NCBI RefSeq assembly: GCF_009193185.1
Contig: NZ_VUKF01000021.1
Coordinates: forward strand, 21,169 to 85,168
Source: Georgenia thermotolerans
GTDB taxonomy: Bacteria; Actinomycetota; Actinomycetes; Actinomycetales; Actinomycetaceae
Direction of reading: 5' to 3'
Length of the DNA: 64,000 nt
Shown: one piece after another, positions 33,898-43,514 of the stretch
How the letters are laid out: each line of letters opens with the position of its first letter
Position numbering within the stretch: the first letter of the stretch is position 1
Notes under the pieces: model-generated
The model's input: only the letters and a program-made list of their open reading frames with translations
Databases searched by the model: none
What the model was told of the DNA's origin: nothing
Position numbers and translations under genes: made by a program

Positions 33898-34731
33898 TCA
33901 GGAGGAGGCTCCGGCGGTCGAGAAGTACGAGTCGTAGATCTTCTGGTACGTGCCGTCGTCGCGCAGGGTCTTGAGCTCGGTGTCGATCGCCTCGAGGAGC
34001 TTGGGGTTCTTGCCCTTGGCGAGGGCGAAGCCGTACTGCTCGTCGGTCTTGTACTGCTCGACCACCGTGTAGCTCGGGTCGGCCTTCTCGTGCTCGAGGT
34101 TGACCGGGTAGTCCTGGAGGATCGCGTCGATCTGCCCCGCCTGCAGGGCCGGCCACAGCTCGCCGTCGGAGGGGTAGTCGACGATGTTCGCGTCCGGGGC
34201 GTTCTTCTCGGCGTAGCTCTTGCCCGTGGTGCCCTGCTGGACGCCGACCTTCTTGCCCGCGAGGTCCTTGATCGAGGAGATGCCGGAGTCCTTCTTCACG
34301 AGCAGGGACTGCAGGGAGTCGTAGTACGGGTCCGTGAAGTCGAGGTTCTGCTTGCGGGCGTCGGTGATGGTGATGGCGGAGGCGCCGACGTCGCACTGGC
34401 CGGCGGCCAGCGTGGTGCCCGACTGCAGCGCGTCGAAGCTGACGTCCTGGACCGACAGGGTGACGCCGAGCTTGTCGGCGATCTGCTGGAGCAGGTCGAT
34501 GTCGAAGCCGCCGTAGCCGCTGGGCTTGGAGGAGTCCTCCACCTCGAAGGGCGGGTAGGGCACGTCGGAGCAGACCGTCAGCGTGCCCTGCTTGACCAGC
34601 CCGAGGTCCGCGCCGCCCGCGGTGGCGCCGCCGGTGGTGCTGCCGCCGCCCTGCCCTCCCCCGCCGCAGGCGGCCAGCACGAGGGCGGCGCCAGCCACCA
34701 GGGCGCCGGCGCGGAAGTGACGAGCGGTCAT
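33898..34731 (-). CDS. Polar amino-acid ABC transporter, substrate-binding lipoprotein
   Basis: A 277-residue family-3 solute-binding protein. The N-terminus carries a lipoprotein signal ([17 protein letters not shown], Cys at about residue 22) and a Gly/Ser/Thr linker. The binding domain has [57 protein letters not shown] and [15 protein letters not shown]. It is the first gene of the three-gene transporter operon and has GGGAGG before the ATG. A specific amino acid cannot be named. Confidence 0.93.
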   Translation of the reverse strand: MTARHFRAGALVAGAALVLAACGGGGQGGGSTTGGATAGGADLGLVKQGTLTVCSDVPYPPFEVEDSSKPSGYGGFDIDLLQQIADKLGVTLSVQDVSFDALQSGTTLAAGQCDVGASAITITDARKQNLDFTDPYYDSLQSLLVKKDSGISSIKDLAGKKVGVQQGTTGKSYAEKNAPDANIVDYPSDGELWPALQAGQIDAILQDYPVNLEHEKADPSYTVVEQYKTDEQYGFALAKGKNPKLLEAIDTELKTLRDDGTYQKIYDSYFSTAGASS

Positions 34732-34909
34732 GAGGGCCTCCCGAGGGTTGGCAGTCAACATAGTGCGGCTTGTCGGCGCATGGTGCCCGTCATGGCATCA
34801 CGTCGATGTGACGACGAGGCGGCGCCGATGTTGCGAGTGTTGCAGATCACAGCGCACCCGGTCCAAGCAGTGGGCCACCGTCTCGGTGCGTGGGCGGCCG
34901 ACGGCGCCG

Positions 34910-36652
34910 TCACGGCCGCGGGACGTTCCGCAGGTTCGACCGGGCCATCGCCATGACCTCGCCCATGCCGCCGCCGAGCACCTGCTTGGTCACCGCCGTG
35001 GCGAAGCCCCGGATCTGCCCGGAGGTGATCGACGGCGGGATGGACAGCGCGTTGGGGTCGGTGACGATGTCGATGAGCGCCGGGCCCTCGCGGCGCAGGC
35101 CGTCCTTGAGCGCCCTGCGCAGGTCGCGCGGGTCCTCCACGCGCACCGCGGGGATGCCCAGCGACATCGCCAGCCGCCGGTAGTCGACGGCGGGGGAGTC
35201 GGTGCCGTGGGAGGGCAGCCCCTCGACGATCATCTCGAGCTTGACCATGCCCAGGGTGGCGTTGTTGAACACGACGACCTTGATGGGCAGGTTGTACGTG
35301 CGCATGGTGATGAGCTCGCCCAGCAGCATCGACAGGCCGCCGTCGCCGGCGAGCGCCACGACCTGGCGGCTGGGCTCGGCGAACGCCGCCCCGATGGCGT
35401 GCGGCAGCGCGTTCGCCATGGACCCGTGGAGGAACGAGCCGATGACCCGGCGCCGGCCGTTGGGCGTGAGGTAGCGGGCCGCCCACACGTTGCACATGCC
35501 GGTGTCCACGGTGAAGACGGCGTCCTCGCTGGCCGCCTCGTCGAGCAGGACGGCGGCGTACTCGGGGTGGATGGGCCGCATCTTCTCGACGTTGCGGGTG
35601 TACGCGCCGACGACCTTGGTCATCATGTCGCGCTGCTTCTTGAGCATCCGCTCGAGGAACTTCCGGTCCGTCTTGCGCCGGATCTGCGGGATGAGCAGCC
35701 GCATCGTCTCCTTGACGTCGCCGTGCACCGGCAGGTCCAGCCGGGTGCGCCGGCCCAGGTGGCTGGCGTCGACGTCGATCTGCGCGGTGGTGACGTCCTG
35801 GGGCAGGAAGGCCTTGTAGGGGAAGTCCGTGCCGACCAGGACGAGGAGGTCGGCGCCCTCCATGGCGTCGACGCAGGCGCCGTAGCCGAGCAGGCCCGAC
35901 ATGCCGACGTCGAAGGGGTTGTCGTACTGGATGACCTCCTTGCCGCGCAGGGAGTGGCCGATCGGCGCGGCGGCCAGGTCGGCGAGCTCGAGGACCTCGG
36001 CGTGGGCGCCGCGGGCCCCCGCGCCGACGAACAGCGTCACCTTGTCGGCGTTGTTGATCGCCTCCGCCAGGGCGGTGACGTCGGCGGCGTCGGGCACGAG
36101 GCGGGCATGGCGCGGGGTGGGCACGACCGCCTGCTGCCCGGCGTCGTCGACGGGCTGGTCGGCGACGTCACCCGGCAGGGTGATCACCGCGACGCCCGGC
36201 TCGGCGATCGCGTGCTGGATGGCGGTGCGGGTCACCCGGGGCACCTGGTCCGGGCTCGAGACCATCTCCGAGAACACCGAGCACTCGGTGAAGATGCGGT
36301 CCGGGTGGGTCTCCTGGAAGAAGTCGGTGCCGATCTGGTCGCTGGGGATGTGCGAGGCGATGGCCACGACGGGCACCTTGTTGCGGTTGGCGTCGTACAG
36401 GCCGTTGATGAGGTGCAGGTTGCCCGGCCCGCAGGAGCCGGCGCACGCGGTCAGCTTGCCGGTGACCTCCGCCTCGGCCCCGGCGGCGAAGGCCGCGGCC
36501 TCCTCGTGGCGCACGTGCACCCAGTCGATGCCCGGGGTGCGGCGCACGGCGTCGACGACCGGGTTGAGGGAGTCGCCGACGATGCCGTAGATGCGTTCGA
36601 CCCCGGCGGCGACCAGCTGGTTGACGAGGTGCTCGGCGACGCTGCGTGCCAC
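34910..36652 (-). CDS. poxB: Pyruvate oxidase / pyruvate dehydrogenase (quinone-type), ThDP enzyme
   Basis: A 580-residue ThDP-dependent enzyme of the POX/PoxB branch. The N-terminal domain has YGIVGDSLNPVVDAVRRTPGIDWVHVRHEEAAAFAAGAEAE, with the activating Glu near residue 50. The ThDP/Mg motif is GDGGLSMLLGELITMRTYNLPIKVVVFNN, and the FAD-type middle domain lies between. PoxB oxidises pyruvate to acetate and CO2, passing electrons to quinone. The C-terminal tail is long enough for membrane contact but is not diagnostic. GTG 36652 has AAGGAG 6-7 nt upstream. Confidence 0.9.
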   Translation of the reverse strand: MARSVAEHLVNQLVAAGVERIYGIVGDSLNPVVDAVRRTPGIDWVHVRHEEAAAFAAGAEAEVTGKLTACAGSCGPGNLHLINGLYDANRNKVPVVAIASHIPSDQIGTDFFQETHPDRIFTECSVFSEMVSSPDQVPRVTRTAIQHAIAEPGVAVITLPGDVADQPVDDAGQQAVVPTPRHARLVPDAADVTALAEAINNADKVTLFVGAGARGAHAEVLELADLAAAPIGHSLRGKEVIQYDNPFDVGMSGLLGYGACVDAMEGADLLVLVGTDFPYKAFLPQDVTTAQIDVDASHLGRRTRLDLPVHGDVKETMRLLIPQIRRKTDRKFLERMLKKQRDMMTKVVGAYTRNVEKMRPIHPEYAAVLLDEAASEDAVFTVDTGMCNVWAARYLTPNGRRRVIGSFLHGSMANALPHAIGAAFAEPSRQVVALAGDGGLSMLLGELITMRTYNLPIKVVVFNNATLGMVKLEMIVEGLPSHGTDSPAVDYRRLAMSLGIPAVRVEDPRDLRRALKDGLRREGPALIDIVTDPNALSIPPSITSGQIRGFATAVTKQVLGGGMGEVMAMARSNLRNVPRP

Positions 36653-36725
36653 AGTGTGCTCCTTCGGCTCGGGTTCGCCCCGATCCTGCCCCGGCCGGTG
36701 CGGTGCCGCAGGTCGAGCCCGGGCG

Positions 36726-37937
36726 TCAGGGCACGTGGGGGAGGTCGCGCCCCGCGCGGCGGCGCAGCACCGGCGCGGTGAACAGCGCGGCAAGCACGGC
36801 GAGCAGGCCCGAGACCGCGACGGTGCCGAAGCCCCCGACCGAGCCGGCGCGGTCGATCATCGCCCCGGCCACGGACGCCCCGACCGAGACGCCCAGGTTG
36901 ATCCCGGTGCTCAGCCAGGTCAGCCCCTCCGTGAGCCGGCCGGGCGCGACGATGTGCTGGATGATCGCGTTGCCGTTGATGATCGTCGGGGAGATGGCGA
37001 ACCCGGTCACGAACATCACCGCGGCCATGACGGGGAGCGAGCCGACGAGGAGGAACAGCGCGCTGCCCACGGCGAGCACGACGACGCCGAGCAGGAACCG
37101 CCGCCACGCCGGCCCCTCCCACACCTTGGCGCCGTAGAGCAGCCCGGCGATCATCGACCCCGTGGCGAAGATGCCCAGCAGGACGCCCGCCGCGCCCGGG
37201 CTGCCCTGCTCGGCGGTGAAGGCGACGGTCGCGACGTCGCTGGCGCCGAAGATGCTGCCCACGAAGACGAACACACCCACCAGGCCGGCCATGGCGGCCG
37301 AGCGCATGACCGAGCCGCGGGCGGCGCGGCCCTCGACGACGACGAGCGGGGGCTCCGTGGCCCGCTGCGCGAGGAAGGTGTAGCCGCCCACGACCACGAG
37401 GACGAGCGCGAGCGACACGCCCGCCCAGGGGGCGACGCCCGTCGCCAGCACGGTCGCGACGACCGGCCCGACGACGAACGTGACCTCGTCGAGCGCGGAC
37501 TCGAGGGAGAAGGCGCTGTGGAGCTCACCGGGGGTGCGCACCACCTGGGTCCACCGGGCCCGGACGAGGGCGCCCATGGAGCCGACGGTGGCGCCGGCCA
37601 CGGCGGCGGCGGCGTACAGCGTCCAGGTGGGGGCGCCGGTGACGGCGGCGAGGACCAGGGCGAGCAGGCCCGCGGCGCTCAGGGCCAGGGAGGGCGCCAT
37701 GACCCGGGCCTGGCCGTGCCGGTCGACGAGCCGGGCCAGCTGCGGCGCGCAGACGGCCTGCGCGACGACGAACGTGGCCGCCACCGACCCGGCCGTGGCG
37801 TAGGAGCCGGTCAGGGCCGAGAGCATGAGGATGATGCCGAGGCTGATCATCCCGCCGGGGAACCGGGCGAGCAGCCCGGCGGCGGAGAAGGCCAGGGCGC
37901 CGGGGAGGGACAGGATCTGGCGGTAGGGCCCTAGCAC
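36726..37937 (-). CDS. MFS transporter
   Basis: A 403-residue, 12-helix MFS protein without sugar-porter motifs; the loop after TM2 is ARLVDRHGQARVMAPSLAL. It resembles drug or metabolite efflux permeases of Actinobacteria, with no substrate indicated. GTG 37937 is chosen because CAGAAT sits exactly 7 nt upstream, a leaderless layout mirrored by the divergent deaminase gene. Extending the frame upstream to 38009 would add an Arg-rich segment that looks non-coding. Confidence 0.82.
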   Translation of the reverse strand: MLGPYRQILSLPGALAFSAAGLLARFPGGMISLGIILMLSALTGSYATAGSVAATFVVAQAVCAPQLARLVDRHGQARVMAPSLALSAAGLLALVLAAVTGAPTWTLYAAAAVAGATVGSMGALVRARWTQVVRTPGELHSAFSLESALDEVTFVVGPVVATVLATGVAPWAGVSLALVLVVVGGYTFLAQRATEPPLVVVEGRAARGSVMRSAAMAGLVGVFVFVGSIFGASDVATVAFTAEQGSPGAAGVLLGIFATGSMIAGLLYGAKVWEGPAWRRFLLGVVVLAVGSALFLLVGSLPVMAAVMFVTGFAISPTIINGNAIIQHIVAPGRLTEGLTWLSTGINLGVSVGASVAGAMIDRAGSVGGFGTVAVSGLLAVLAALFTAPVLRRRAGRDLPHVP

Positions 37938-38017
37938 GAGGACGATTCTGGCGCACCGCGTCCGCCGCCGAGACACGGTGCGCCGCCTGCTACCGGTGAG
38001 GTTGCCCACCCGCCAAG

Positions 38018-38488
38018 ATGGCCCTCGTGCAGACCCCCGCCATCACCGACATCGACGCCCTCGCCGTCGCCCGCGCCGAGGCCCGGGCCGGCCGTGCCGA
38101 GGGTGGGGTGCCCATCGGGGCGGCCCTGGTCGTGGACGGAGCCGTGCTCGCCGTCGGGCGCAACCGGCGGGTGCAGGACGGCAGCGCCATCCGGCACGGC
38201 GAGACCGACTGCCTGGAGAATGCCGGCCGGCTGCCGGCGTCGGTGTACGCCCGGGCCACGATGGTCACCACGCTCTCGCCGTGCGACATGTGCACGGGCG
38301 CGATCCTGCTCTACAAGATCCCGCGGGTGGTCATCGGCGAGAACCGGACCTTCCGCGGCGGGGAGGACCTGCTGCGCGAACGGGGCGTCGAGGTGGTCGT
38401 GCTCGACGACGCCGAGTGCGTGAGCCTCATGCGCGACTTCGTCGCCGCCGAGCCGGGGCTGTGGAACGAGGACATCGGCCAGGAGTGA
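38018..38488 (+). CDS. Cytosine deaminase-like nucleoside/base deaminase
   Basis: A 156-residue zinc deaminase of the CDA fold. The catalytic motifs are HGETDCLENAGR (His/Glu) and SPCDMCTGAILLYKIPRVVIGENRTFRGGEDLL (the two Cys ligands). The GGxxLL and C-terminal WNEDIG features are close to the yeast FCY1-type cytosine deaminase. Deamination of cytosine or a related base is likely. ATG 38018 is given, but GTG 38027 lies 7 nt after CAAGAT and would be the leaderless start. Confidence 0.88.
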   Translation: MALVQTPAITDIDALAVARAEARAGRAEGGVPIGAALVVDGAVLAVGRNRRVQDGSAIRHGETDCLENAGRLPASVYARATMVTTLSPCDMCTGAILLYKIPRVVIGENRTFRGGEDLLRERGVEVVVLDDAECVSLMRDFVAAEPGLWNEDIGQE

Positions 38489-38494
38489 GCGGCC

Positions 38495-38526
38495 GTCGCC
38501 GGGGGGCGTGACGCCCGCCCGGCGAC
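38495..38526. terminator. Hairpin between convergent deaminase and phosphoglucomutase genes
   Basis: GTCGCCGGG near 38495 and its inverse CCCGGCGAC ending at 38526 bracket a GC-rich inner stem (GGCGT-GAC-GCC). This makes a near-perfect hairpin in the 57-bp convergent gap. Confidence 0.6.
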
Positions 38527-38545
38527 CGGCGCCCCGGCCTGGGCG

Positions 38546-40225
38546 TTACTCGCCCAGCGCCGCGTCGACCACCTTCTTCGCCTCCGCCTGCACCGCGGTG
38601 AGGTGCTGCTCGCCCTTGAAGGACTCGGCGTAGATCTTGTACACGTCCTCGGTCCCCGAGGGCCGCGCGGCGAACCAGGCGTCCGCGGTGGTGACCTTGA
38701 GCCCGCCGATGGCCTCGCCGTTGCCGGGCGCGTCCACCAGCCGGTCGGTGATCGGCGCCCCGGCCAGCTCGGTGGCGGCGACGTCCTCGGGGCGCAGCTT
38801 GGCGAGCTTGGCCTTCTGCGCCTTGCTGGCGGGGGCGTCGATGCGGGCGTAGGCGCTGGCGCCGTACCGTTCGACGAGGTCGGCGTGGAGCTCGCTGGGG
38901 GACCGGCCGGTCACCGCGAGGATCTCCGAGGCGAGCAGCGCGAGGAGGATGCCGTCCTTGTCGGTGGTCCACACCGTGCCGTCCTTGCGCAGGAACGACG
39001 CCCCGGCCGACTCCTCGCCGCCGAAGCCGACCGAGCCGTCGAGCAGCCCGGGCACGAAGTACTTGAAGCCCACCGGCACCTCGATGAGGGTGCGGCCCAG
39101 CCCGGCCGCGACCCGGTCGATGAGGGCGGAGGAGACCAGCGTCTTGCCCACGGCCGCGTCCGCGCGCCAGCCCGGGCGGTGGGTGAAGAGGTACTCGATG
39201 GCGACGGCGAGGTAGTGGTTGGGGTTCATCAGCCCGCCGTCGGGGGTGACGATGCCGTGCCGGTCGGAGTCGGCGTCGTTGCCCGTGGCGATGTCGTAGG
39301 GCGTCTGCCCGTCGGTGGGGCGCATCTTGTCCCGCAGCGACGCCATCGCAAAGGGGGAGGAGCAGTCCATGCGGATCTTGCCGTCCCAGTCCAGCGTCAT
39401 GAACCGCCAGGTCGGGTCCACGGCCGGGTTGACCACGGTGAGGTCGAGGTGGTGGCGCTCGCCGATCGCGGCCCAGTACTCCACCGACGCCCCGCCCAGC
39501 GGGTCCGCGCCGATGCGCACGCCGGCCTCGCGGATGGCGTCGAGGTCGAGGACGTTGACGAGGTCGTCGACGTAGGCGCTGAGGTAGTCGTTCTTGCGGG
39601 TGCTCTCCGCGGCGATGGCCCGCTCGAACGGGGTCCGGGACACCTCCTGCCAGCCGCTGCGCAGGATCTCGTTGGCGCGGGCGGCGATGACGGAGGTGGC
39701 GTCCGAGCCGGCCGGGCCGCCGTGCGGGGGGTTGTACTTGAAGCCGCCGTCGCGCGGGGGGTTGTGCGAGGGGGTGACGACGATGCCGTCGGCGCGGCCC
39801 GGGCCCTCCACCCGCACCCCGCCGGTGGTGCCGGCGCCGTTCGCGCGCAGGATGGCGTGCGAGACGGCCGGGGTGGGCGTCCAGGAGTCGCGGGCGTCGA
39901 CGCGGACCTCCACCCCGGCGGCGCTGAGCACCTCGATGGCGGTGCGCCAGGCCGGCTCGCTCAGGGCGTGGGTGTCCCGGCCGATGAACAGCGGGCCGTC
40001 GATGCCCTGGGAGCGGCGGTACTCGACGATCGCGGCGGTGGTGGCCACGATGTGCGCCTCGTTGAAGGCGCTGTCGAGGCTGGAGCCGCGGTGCCCGGAG
40101 GTGCCGAAGACGACCTGCTGGGCCGGGTCGTCGGGGTCCGGGGTGAGGTCGTAGTAGGCGGAGACGACCTTGTCGACGTCGATGAGGTCCTCGGGCTGGG
40201 CGGGAGTGCCGGCGCGCTCATGCAT
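38546..40225 (-). CDS. pgm: Phosphoglucomutase, alpha-D-glucose specific
   Basis: A 559-residue alpha-phosphohexomutase that interconverts glucose 1- and 6-phosphate for glycogen, trehalose and cell-wall sugar synthesis. Visible motifs are [12 protein letters not shown], the phosphoserine loop [14 protein letters not shown], the metal-binding [10 protein letters not shown], the sugar-binding [14 protein letters not shown] and the phosphate-binding [15 protein letters not shown]. Length and order fit the bacterial Pgm (not PgmB/ManB) type. CAGGAT sits 7 nt before ATG 40225, consistent with leaderless expression. Confidence 0.95.
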   Translation of the reverse strand: MHERAGTPAQPEDLIDVDKVVSAYYDLTPDPDDPAQQVVFGTSGHRGSSLDSAFNEAHIVATTAAIVEYRRSQGIDGPLFIGRDTHALSEPAWRTAIEVLSAAGVEVRVDARDSWTPTPAVSHAILRANGAGTTGGVRVEGPGRADGIVVTPSHNPPRDGGFKYNPPHGGPAGSDATSVIAARANEILRSGWQEVSRTPFERAIAAESTRKNDYLSAYVDDLVNVLDLDAIREAGVRIGADPLGGASVEYWAAIGERHHLDLTVVNPAVDPTWRFMTLDWDGKIRMDCSSPFAMASLRDKMRPTDGQTPYDIATGNDADSDRHGIVTPDGGLMNPNHYLAVAIEYLFTHRPGWRADAAVGKTLVSSALIDRVAAGLGRTLIEVPVGFKYFVPGLLDGSVGFGGEESAGASFLRKDGTVWTTDKDGILLALLASEILAVTGRSPSELHADLVERYGASAYARIDAPASKAQKAKLAKLRPEDVAATELAGAPITDRLVDAPGNGEAIGGLKVTTADAWFAARPSGTEDVYKIYAESFKGEQHLTAVQAEAKKVVDAALGE

Positions 40226-40419
40226 GGAGCCGATCCTGCCACCGGAGCCCCGGGGAACGCCCGAGATAGCGCGGTCGCCGCCGCCGGCTCGCCCCCTGTT
40301 CGTGCGTCCTCCACCTGGGGGTTCCTCGCCGTTGAGCCCGCGCGCCGCCCGCAGCCGCCACCCGCGACCGCCGCGGCCGACCGCCTGCCCGGCCGCCCGC
40401 GGCTGCCTACGCTGGGGCC

Positions 40420-40773
40420 ATGACACTTCCCGACGTCCCCGGCACCCCGGTGACCATCGCCGACCTCGACCCCCAGCAGCCCGTCCCGGAGGGCTTCGTC
40501 CTGCTCGACGTGCGCGAGCAGGACGAGTGGGACGCCGGTCACGCGCCCGGCGCCGTGCACATCCCCATGGGCGAGCTGCCGGCCCGGGTGGACGAGCTGC
40601 CGGACGGCGAGCTGCTGGTGGTGTGCCGCTCCGGCGGCCGCTCGGCCCGCTCGGCCGCCTGGCTCAACCACTCCGGCTACGACGCCTACAACGTCGAGGG
40701 CGGCATGAAGCAGTGGCAGGCCGCGGGGCTGCCCCTCACCGCCGAGGACGGCCGCACAGCGACCGTCCTCTGA
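40420..40773 (+). CDS. Rhodanese-like domain protein
   Basis: A 117-residue single rhodanese domain. [36 protein letters not shown] is the family start, and the active-site loop is [13 protein letters not shown] with Cys69 followed by a CRSGGR loop. Such single-domain proteins carry persulfide sulfur for tRNA thiolation or cofactor synthesis; the acceptor is unknown. TACGCT lies 6 nt before ATG 40420. Confidence 0.9.
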   Translation: MTLPDVPGTPVTIADLDPQQPVPEGFVLLDVREQDEWDAGHAPGAVHIPMGELPARVDELPDGELLVVCRSGGRSARSAAWLNHSGYDAYNVEGGMKQWQAAGLPLTAEDGRTATVL

Positions 40774-40780
40774 CGTCCCG

Positions 40781-40862
40781 CCCGGCGCCGCGGCGAGCAG
40801 CGGGGGAGACGGCCCGGCGCCGTGGCGAGCAGCGGGGGACGGCGCGGCGCCGCGGCGAGCGG
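40781..40862. repeat. Short GC-rich tandem repeat (2.6 copies, about 30-32 bp)
   Basis: Three consecutive copies of a unit beginning CCGGCGCCG(C/T)GGCGAGCAGCG are at 40781-40812 (32 bp), 40813-40842 (30 bp) and 40843-40862 (partial). They fill the gap between the rhodanese and DUF5926 genes. Units differ by single bases and a 2-bp indel, so the array looks recent. Confidence 0.7.
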
Positions 40863-40915
40863 CCCGCCGGTGCCCTCGTCGGGGCTCGCCGTCGTGACCC
40901 GTACGCTTGGGCCCC

Positions 40916-41785
40916 ATGGGTAAGAAGAGCCGCAAGAAGTCCGAGGGCACGCCGAAGCCGAAGCGCCAGGAAGTCCCCTACGTCGAGCGGCCCTTCGAGG
41001 GCCTGCCCGGCGAGACCGACCTGGTCGCGCTGCGCGAGGTCGTCCCCGCCGCGTCGGTGACGGTCCGCACCACCGAGGAGCACGGCGCTCGCGAGGTCCA
41101 GCTCGTCACCCTCCTGCCCGACACGCTGCCCGCGCTGCACCGCGAGGACGGCACCGTGCTCGTCGCCCTGCAGACGCCCCAGCACTCCGGCGACGCCTCG
41201 CGCGACGTCGCCGCCGCCCTGCTCGACGCCCTCGCCCTCGAGCCGGGCACCCCGCTGACCAACGCCGGCCTGCCCGAGCCGGGCCCGCGCCTGCAGGACG
41301 TCCTGGACACCTCGGTGCCCTTCGAGGTCACCGTCCACGACACCTTCGACTACTGGCTCGCCCCCGGCGCCGCGGAGGACCCGGAGGTCGCGCACGCGCT
41401 CGAGCACGCCAGCGAGGAGATCGTCCCCACCGTCAAGATCGACGGCGTCGACTCGGCCTACTGGGTGCGCATGGGCGCCCGCGAGTTCCTCCGCTGGGCC
41501 CGCCCGGAGGACCAGGAGCGCGTCCTCGACGCGATCGCCCGCCTGCACGCTGCCCGCGAGTCGGCCATCGACGAGGGCTCGAAGTTCATCGGTGCCTTCC
41601 GCGCCTGCGGCATCCTCATCCCCGTCTGGGAGCTGGCGCCGGGCACCGAGGCCGAGGAGATCGCCGAGCCGCTGCGGGCCTTCGAGAAGAAGCTGGAGGA
41701 GGCCCTGGCGTCCGACGCGGCGCTCACCGCCGACGAGCGCCGCGCTCGCGCCGGCATCGTCTCCCGCCAGGTGAGCCTCCGCTGA
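40916..41785 (+). CDS. DUF5926 family protein
   Basis: A 289-residue soluble protein. It opens with a Lys-rich stretch, MGKKSRKKSEGTPKPKRQEVPYVERPFEGLPGETDLVALREVVPAAS, which is typical of DUF5926 in Actinobacteria. Later blocks are HDTFDYWLAPG, MGAREFLRWARPEDQERVLDAIARLH and KFIGAFRACGILIPVWELAPG. No catalytic motif is apparent and the function is unknown; the basic N-terminus suggests nucleic-acid contact (speculative). TACGCT lies 8 nt before ATG 40916. Confidence 0.83.
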   Translation: MGKKSRKKSEGTPKPKRQEVPYVERPFEGLPGETDLVALREVVPAASVTVRTTEEHGAREVQLVTLLPDTLPALHREDGTVLVALQTPQHSGDASRDVAAALLDALALEPGTPLTNAGLPEPGPRLQDVLDTSVPFEVTVHDTFDYWLAPGAAEDPEVAHALEHASEEIVPTVKIDGVDSAYWVRMGAREFLRWARPEDQERVLDAIARLHAARESAIDEGSKFIGAFRACGILIPVWELAPGTEAEEIAEPLRAFEKKLEEALASDAALTADERRARAGIVSRQVSLR

Positions 41786-41837
41786 CCCGCTGACCTTCCG
41801 GGGCGCGGGCGCCTCGTGCGCTGACGCGCCCCACCAA

Positions 41838-41874
41838 CCGTCGGGGTGCGGACCGGTGGTCCGCACCCCGACGG
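41838..41874. terminator. Bidirectional hairpin terminator
   Basis: A perfect 17-bp stem: CCGTCGGGGTGCGGACC at 41838-41854 pairs with 41858-41874 across a 3-nt loop. It separates the convergent DUF5926 and glucose dehydrogenase genes. Confidence 0.85.
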
Positions 41875-41890
41875 GCTGTGTTCCTGCTGC

Positions 41891-43345
41891 TTACTTGCCG
41901 GTGTAGGTGAAGGTGAGCAGGGAGCCGGGGTTCTCGAGCTCGGTGGTGGAGTCGCCGTCGGCGCCGCGGGCCAGGCCGCCGGAGTCGGTGGCCACGATGA
42001 TGGTGGCGCCGTCGGGGCTGATGGCGGTGTCGCGGTAGCGGTTGACGGAGCGGAACAGCCGCTGGGAGTCGCCGACCTTCTCGCCGTCGTCGGCCAGGTC
42101 GACGCGGAAGAGCTCGCCGCTCTTGAGGGTGGGCATGAGCAGGGAGTTCTCCCAGCCCGGGATGGCCGTCGCGTCGTAGTGCTCGAGGCTGGAGGGGGCG
42201 ATCGTCGGGTAGCAGATGAAGTACATCCCGGAGGTGTCGCAGTCGTCGCCCTTGAAGTCGTGGTTGTCGGCGACGGTGAAGTACGTGCGCAGCGGCTCGA
42301 CGAAGTTCGCGGCCGTGAAGTCGTGCTCGAAGTACTGCGGGACCTCGTCGGGGATGGTGAACCCGTCGTAGGGCAGCGTGGTGCCGGCGGACCAGTCACC
42401 GAAGACGTAGGCCTGGTCGTCCTTGTAGCCCGAGACGTAGGGCCAGCCGTAGTTGCCGCCGGCCTTGAGGAGGTTGAGCTCGTCGTCGCTCTTGGGGCCC
42501 TGCTCGGAGGAGTAGAGCTTGCCGTTGGCGAAGGTCAGCCCCTGGGGGTTGCGGTGGCCGTAGGTCAGGACGTGGCTCGTGACGCCGTCGAGCTTGGGGT
42601 TGTCCTTGGGGATGGAGCCGTCGAGGTTCAGGCGCAGGGTCTTGCCCTGGTAGGCGGTCCAGTCCTGGGCGTCGACCTCGTCCTGGGTGGGCAGGCGCTG
42701 GGCCTCGTTGGGCTTGTAGGCGTTGAGGTCCTGGTTGTTCCCGCGGTCGCCGATCGTGTAGTAGAGCTTGCTGTCGGGGCCGAAGACGAGGCGCCCGGAG
42801 TTGTGGTCGTCGCTGGCGGGCATGCCCTCGATCAGGGTCGTCGGGTCGACCAGGGTGTTGGTGCCGGCGTCGTAGGTGTAGCGCACCAGGCGCTGGCGCC
42901 GGTCGAGCTCCTCGCCGGCCGGGCCCACGCCGCCGCCGTCGTAGGTGTAGGACAGGTAGACGTACTGGTTGTGCTTCTTGTTGTCCTTGAGCAGGTCCGG
43001 GTGCAGGGCCATGCCGAGCAGGCCGTCCTGCTCCCCGGCGGTGGTCATGACGTCGTCGATGGTCAGGATGATCGTCTTCTCGCCGGTGGCGGGGTCGACC
43101 TGGGTGACGTGGCCCGCGGTGCGCTCGGTGACCCACAGCTTCCCGCCGGGGCCGTAGAGCACCTCGAAGGGGTTGGCCAGGCCGGTGGTGAGCACCTTGC
43201 GCTCGAAGTCCTCCGTCACGGCCGGGGCCTGGGTGGTGCCGCTGCCGCCGTCGCTGGGCGGCGTGGCGGCTGCCAGCGCCGGGGCGGCGACCGCGGCGGC
43301 GGCCAGGGTGGTGAGGGTGGCGGTCAGGAGGGGACGAGGACGCAT
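41891..43345 (-). CDS. PQQ-dependent soluble glucose/sorbosone dehydrogenase (GdhB family), secreted
   Basis: A 484-residue protein with a signal peptide (about residues 1-26, ending AAAAVAAPALAAA) and a six-bladed beta-propeller of the GdhB type. Landmarks are NPFEVLYGPGGKLWVTERTAGHV, GLLGMALHPD, the His-containing SDDHNSGRLVFGPDSKLYYTIGDRGNNQ, TYGHRNPQGLTFANGKLYSSEQGPKSDDELN and GGNYGWP. These enzymes oxidise glucose or other aldoses outside the membrane using PQQ and calcium. PQQ synthesis genes are not in the window. The product, gluconate, could be taken up by GntP (inference). Confidence 0.9.
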   Translation of the reverse strand: MRPRPLLTATLTTLAAAAVAAPALAAATPPSDGGSGTTQAPAVTEDFERKVLTTGLANPFEVLYGPGGKLWVTERTAGHVTQVDPATGEKTIILTIDDVMTTAGEQDGLLGMALHPDLLKDNKKHNQYVYLSYTYDGGGVGPAGEELDRRQRLVRYTYDAGTNTLVDPTTLIEGMPASDDHNSGRLVFGPDSKLYYTIGDRGNNQDLNAYKPNEAQRLPTQDEVDAQDWTAYQGKTLRLNLDGSIPKDNPKLDGVTSHVLTYGHRNPQGLTFANGKLYSSEQGPKSDDELNLLKAGGNYGWPYVSGYKDDQAYVFGDWSAGTTLPYDGFTIPDEVPQYFEHDFTAANFVEPLRTYFTVADNHDFKGDDCDTSGMYFICYPTIAPSSLEHYDATAIPGWENSLLMPTLKSGELFRVDLADDGEKVGDSQRLFRSVNRYRDTAISPDGATIIVATDSGGLARGADGDSTTELENPGSLLTFTYTGK

Positions 43346-43475
43346 GGGGTATCTGCCTCTTTCCGAGAATGGGTCTGCGGCAGCAGCTGCCGAGACGGAC
43401 TTACCACCGGGTCCCGCTGCGCTGATGCGCGGCGGTTTCAGCCTCGGTGGCCGCTCCCGGTGGAACGACTCGGGG

Positions 43476-43505
43476 ACCGTAACCTTCCATGAAAGTAGTT
43501 GACAA
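43476..43505 (-). promoter_or_regulatory. Promoter of the glucose dehydrogenase gene with an overlapping dyad
   Basis: On the minus strand, TTGTCA (43505-43500) and TACGGT (43481-43476) are spaced by 18 bp. This gives a leader of about 120 nt before the dehydrogenase start. The -35 box lies inside AGTTGACAACT (about 43497-43507), a near-perfect palindrome, with TAGTT/AACTA arms also visible around it. This is the kind of site MarR proteins bind, and a marR gene is 350 bp away. Confidence 0.5.
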
Positions 43506-43514
43506 CTTAACTAA

